A stretch of 5,734 bases of DNA. It comes from a bacterium. Its GTDB lineage: Bacteria; Patescibacteriota; Minisyncoccia; Phycocordibacterales; JAUSIJ01. Below, in pieces: positions 4,567 to 5,734 of the stretch. Below the pieces are notes generated by a model, which did not search any database, was not told the origin of the DNA, and saw only the letters and a list, made by a program, of their open reading frames with translations. The position numbers and the translations under genes were made by a program. The DNA lies in assembly GCA_030647855.1 (NCBI GenBank), contig JAUSIJ010000036.1, positions 1 through 5,734 of the forward strand, given 5' to 3'. Every line of letters begins with the position of its first letter. The first letter of the stretch is position 1.

Positions 4567-5694
4567 ATGGAACTGCCATCAATCAAAGATCGCAAAGATT
4601 TGAGAGGCAAAAGGGTGCTCGTGCGTGTTGATTTCAATGTGCCGACCGAAGCGGGAAAAGTGACCGATGATTACCGCATCAGACAGACGCTCCCAACGAT
4701 CTATCATTTGCAAAAAGAGGGAGCGATTGTTCTTCTTATCAGCCACATCGAGAGTTCCGAGTCGCTTCTTCCCGTGCATGCCTATCTTGAGCAGGAATTG
4801 CCGGTTACTTTCATCGGCGATATTTCGAACGAAGCCACGGCTTCACTTCTCTCCTATGCCAAGCCGGGCGATATATTTCTATTCGAAAATTTGCGCAAAG
4901 ACCCCGGAGAGAAAGCGAATGATCTTGCTTTCGCCGAACGCTTGGCCGCCCTTGCCGATATTTATGTGAACGATGCCTTCTCTGTTTCACACCGCGAGCA
5001 TGCTTCTATAATCGGTATCCCGACTTTTCTGCCCAGTTTTATGGGACTACTTTTCGAAGAGGAGGTATCTCATCTCTCGGCCGCTCTCAATCCCGAGCAC
5101 CCGTTCCTCTTTGTCCTTGGCGGTGCTAAGTTTTCGACCAAGCTTCCGCTCGTTACCAAGTTTCTAGAGATCGCCGATAATGTTTTCATTGGTGGAGCGC
5201 TGGCAAACGATCTTTTTAAAGCACAAGGTTTTTCGGTCGGCGATTCGACGATTTCGAGTGATCCTTTTGATGAAGATAAAATCCTTTCGAACAAGAAACT
5301 GCTACTCCCAACGGACGTGGTGGTGGAAAAGGAGGGCAAAAAGTCCTTGAAGAGGCCCTCGGAGGTTCGTGAAGGAGAAAAGATATTTGACGCAGGCACA
5401 GAGACCCTAAAAGAGCTTGAAGGAGAGATAGCTCGAGCCCAATTTATTCTTTGGAATGGACCGCTTGGCTATTTTGAAAAAGGATACACCGAGGGCACGC
5501 AAAAATTGGCCAAACTTGTTGCGGCAAGCTCGGCTCATACCATCGTCGGTGGTGGCGACACTTTGGCGGCCATCGAAGGCCTTAAGCTCATGGATAAGTT
5601 TACGTTTGTTTCAACCGGCGGAGGAGCGATGCTCGACTTTCTTGCTCACGAAACCTTGCCGGGCATCGAGGCTCTCATTCGAGCGAATAAATAA
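4567..5694 (+). CDS. pgk: Phosphoglycerate kinase
   Basis: A 375-aa monomer-type kinase that transfers phosphate between 1,3-bisphosphoglycerate and ADP; bacterial versions are usually about 385-400 aa, so this one is slightly short. N-domain substrate residues: 'RVDFNVP' (Asp22, Asn24), Arg37 in 'DDYRI', His60 in 'LISH', Arg110 in 'FENLR', 'VNDAF' and Arg143 in 'SHREHAS'. C-domain nucleotide site: 'LGGAKFSTK' (184-192, with Lys188 and Lys192), 'GGALANDLF', 'WNGPLGYFE' (296-304), 'GGGDT' (328-332) and 'STGGGA' (349-354). The odd point is after His60. The usual 'SHLGRPKG' loop is replaced by SHIESSES, so the conserved Arg of that motif is absent and the loop is shortened. The ATG is 2 nt after the tpiA stop with no Shine-Dalgarno. 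All other motifs are intact, so an active enzyme is likely. Confidence 0.97.
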   Translation: MELPSIKDRKDLRGKRVLVRVDFNVPTEAGKVTDDYRIRQTLPTIYHLQKEGAIVLLISHIESSESLLPVHAYLEQELPVTFIGDISNEATASLLSYAKPGDIFLFENLRKDPGEKANDLAFAERLAALADIYVNDAFSVSHREHASIIGIPTFLPSFMGLLFEEEVSHLSAALNPEHPFLFVLGGAKFSTKLPLVTKFLEIADNVFIGGALANDLFKAQGFSVGDSTISSDPFDEDKILSNKKLLLPTDVVVEKEGKKSLKRPSEVREGEKIFDAGTETLKELEGEIARAQFILWNGPLGYFEKGYTEGTQKLAKLVAASSAHTIVGGGDTLAAIEGLKLMDKFTFVSTGGGAMLDFLAHETLPGIEALIRANK

Positions 5695-5706
5695 TCTTAG
5701 GTACCA

Positions 5707-5734
5707 TTAATCGAGGGCTTTTCGAATTTTCTCG
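5707..5734 (-). CDS. Possible C-terminal end of a convergent minus-strand gene (window edge)
   Basis: On the minus strand one frame enters from the right edge and reads EKIRKALD before a TAA stop (complement of 5707-5709). The residues look like a typical charged C-terminal helix. Only eight codons are visible, so this is weak evidence, and the family cannot be named. If real, it converges with pgk across a 12-bp gap containing no terminator hairpin. Confidence 0.25.

Noticed and set aside
4245..4637. Minus-strand 130-codon ORF across the tpiA/pgk junction
   Set aside because: It is a shadow of two certain plus-strand genes, with low-complexity Arg/Ser-rich translation.
1..5734. CRISPR arrays, insertion sequences or direct repeats
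   Set aside because: No regularly spaced repeats, transposase motifs or terminal inverted repeats were found by eye.

Overview
The window looks like a bacterial chromosome segment, most likely from the Candidate Phyla Radiation (Patescibacteria, Parcubacteria-like). This is an inference from three things: very compact gene packing with almost no Shine-Dalgarno sites, a small type IV pilus operon whose last gene carries the 'SYYLAEAGMEDALYRL' pilin-like N-region, and divergent tpiA/pgk enzymes. No rRNA or other lineage marker is present to prove it.

Bases 1-3241 are the 3' part of a type IV pilus / type II secretion-like operon, all on the plus strand. It starts inside a pilC/gspF inner-membrane platform gene. 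Four prepilin-like genes follow, resembling GspH/FimT, GspI/PilV, GspJ/PilW and GspK/PilX, in that order. Junctions are +1 nt, +1 nt, a 4-nt ATGA overlap and a 1-nt TAATG overlap. The order F-(no G)-H-I-J-K matches the classical secretion operon, without the major pilin. The four proteins probably form the pilus-tip/initiation complex that rests on the PilC platform.

Bases 3242-3775 form an accessory island between the pilus operon and glycolysis. A well-formed sigma70-type promoter (TGGACA, 16 bp, TGC-TATAAC) begins 2 bp after the pilus operon stop codon. It should drive a roughly 148-nt RNA ending at a very strong intrinsic terminator with a UUCG loop. That RNA folds by eye into a 5' hairpin, a three-way junction, and a loop complementary to the 5 nt immediately before the terminator. 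I do not recognise it as a known RNA class. A second promoter then drives an unrecognised 94-aa protein, whose stop codon lies in the loop of its own terminator. This RNA plus the orphan protein is the most novel content of the window.

Bases 3794-5694 hold tpiA and pgk, separated by 2 nt. They encode two glycolytic/gluconeogenic enzymes: triose-phosphate isomerase and phosphoglycerate kinase. The tpiA -10 box lies 6 nt before its ATG, so the mRNA is predicted to be leaderless. Both enzymes keep their core catalytic residues but deviate at phosphate-binding loops, including loss of the PGK 'GRP' motif. The last bases hold no plus-strand gene; a minus-strand reading frame may end at 5707, which would make the arrangement convergent.
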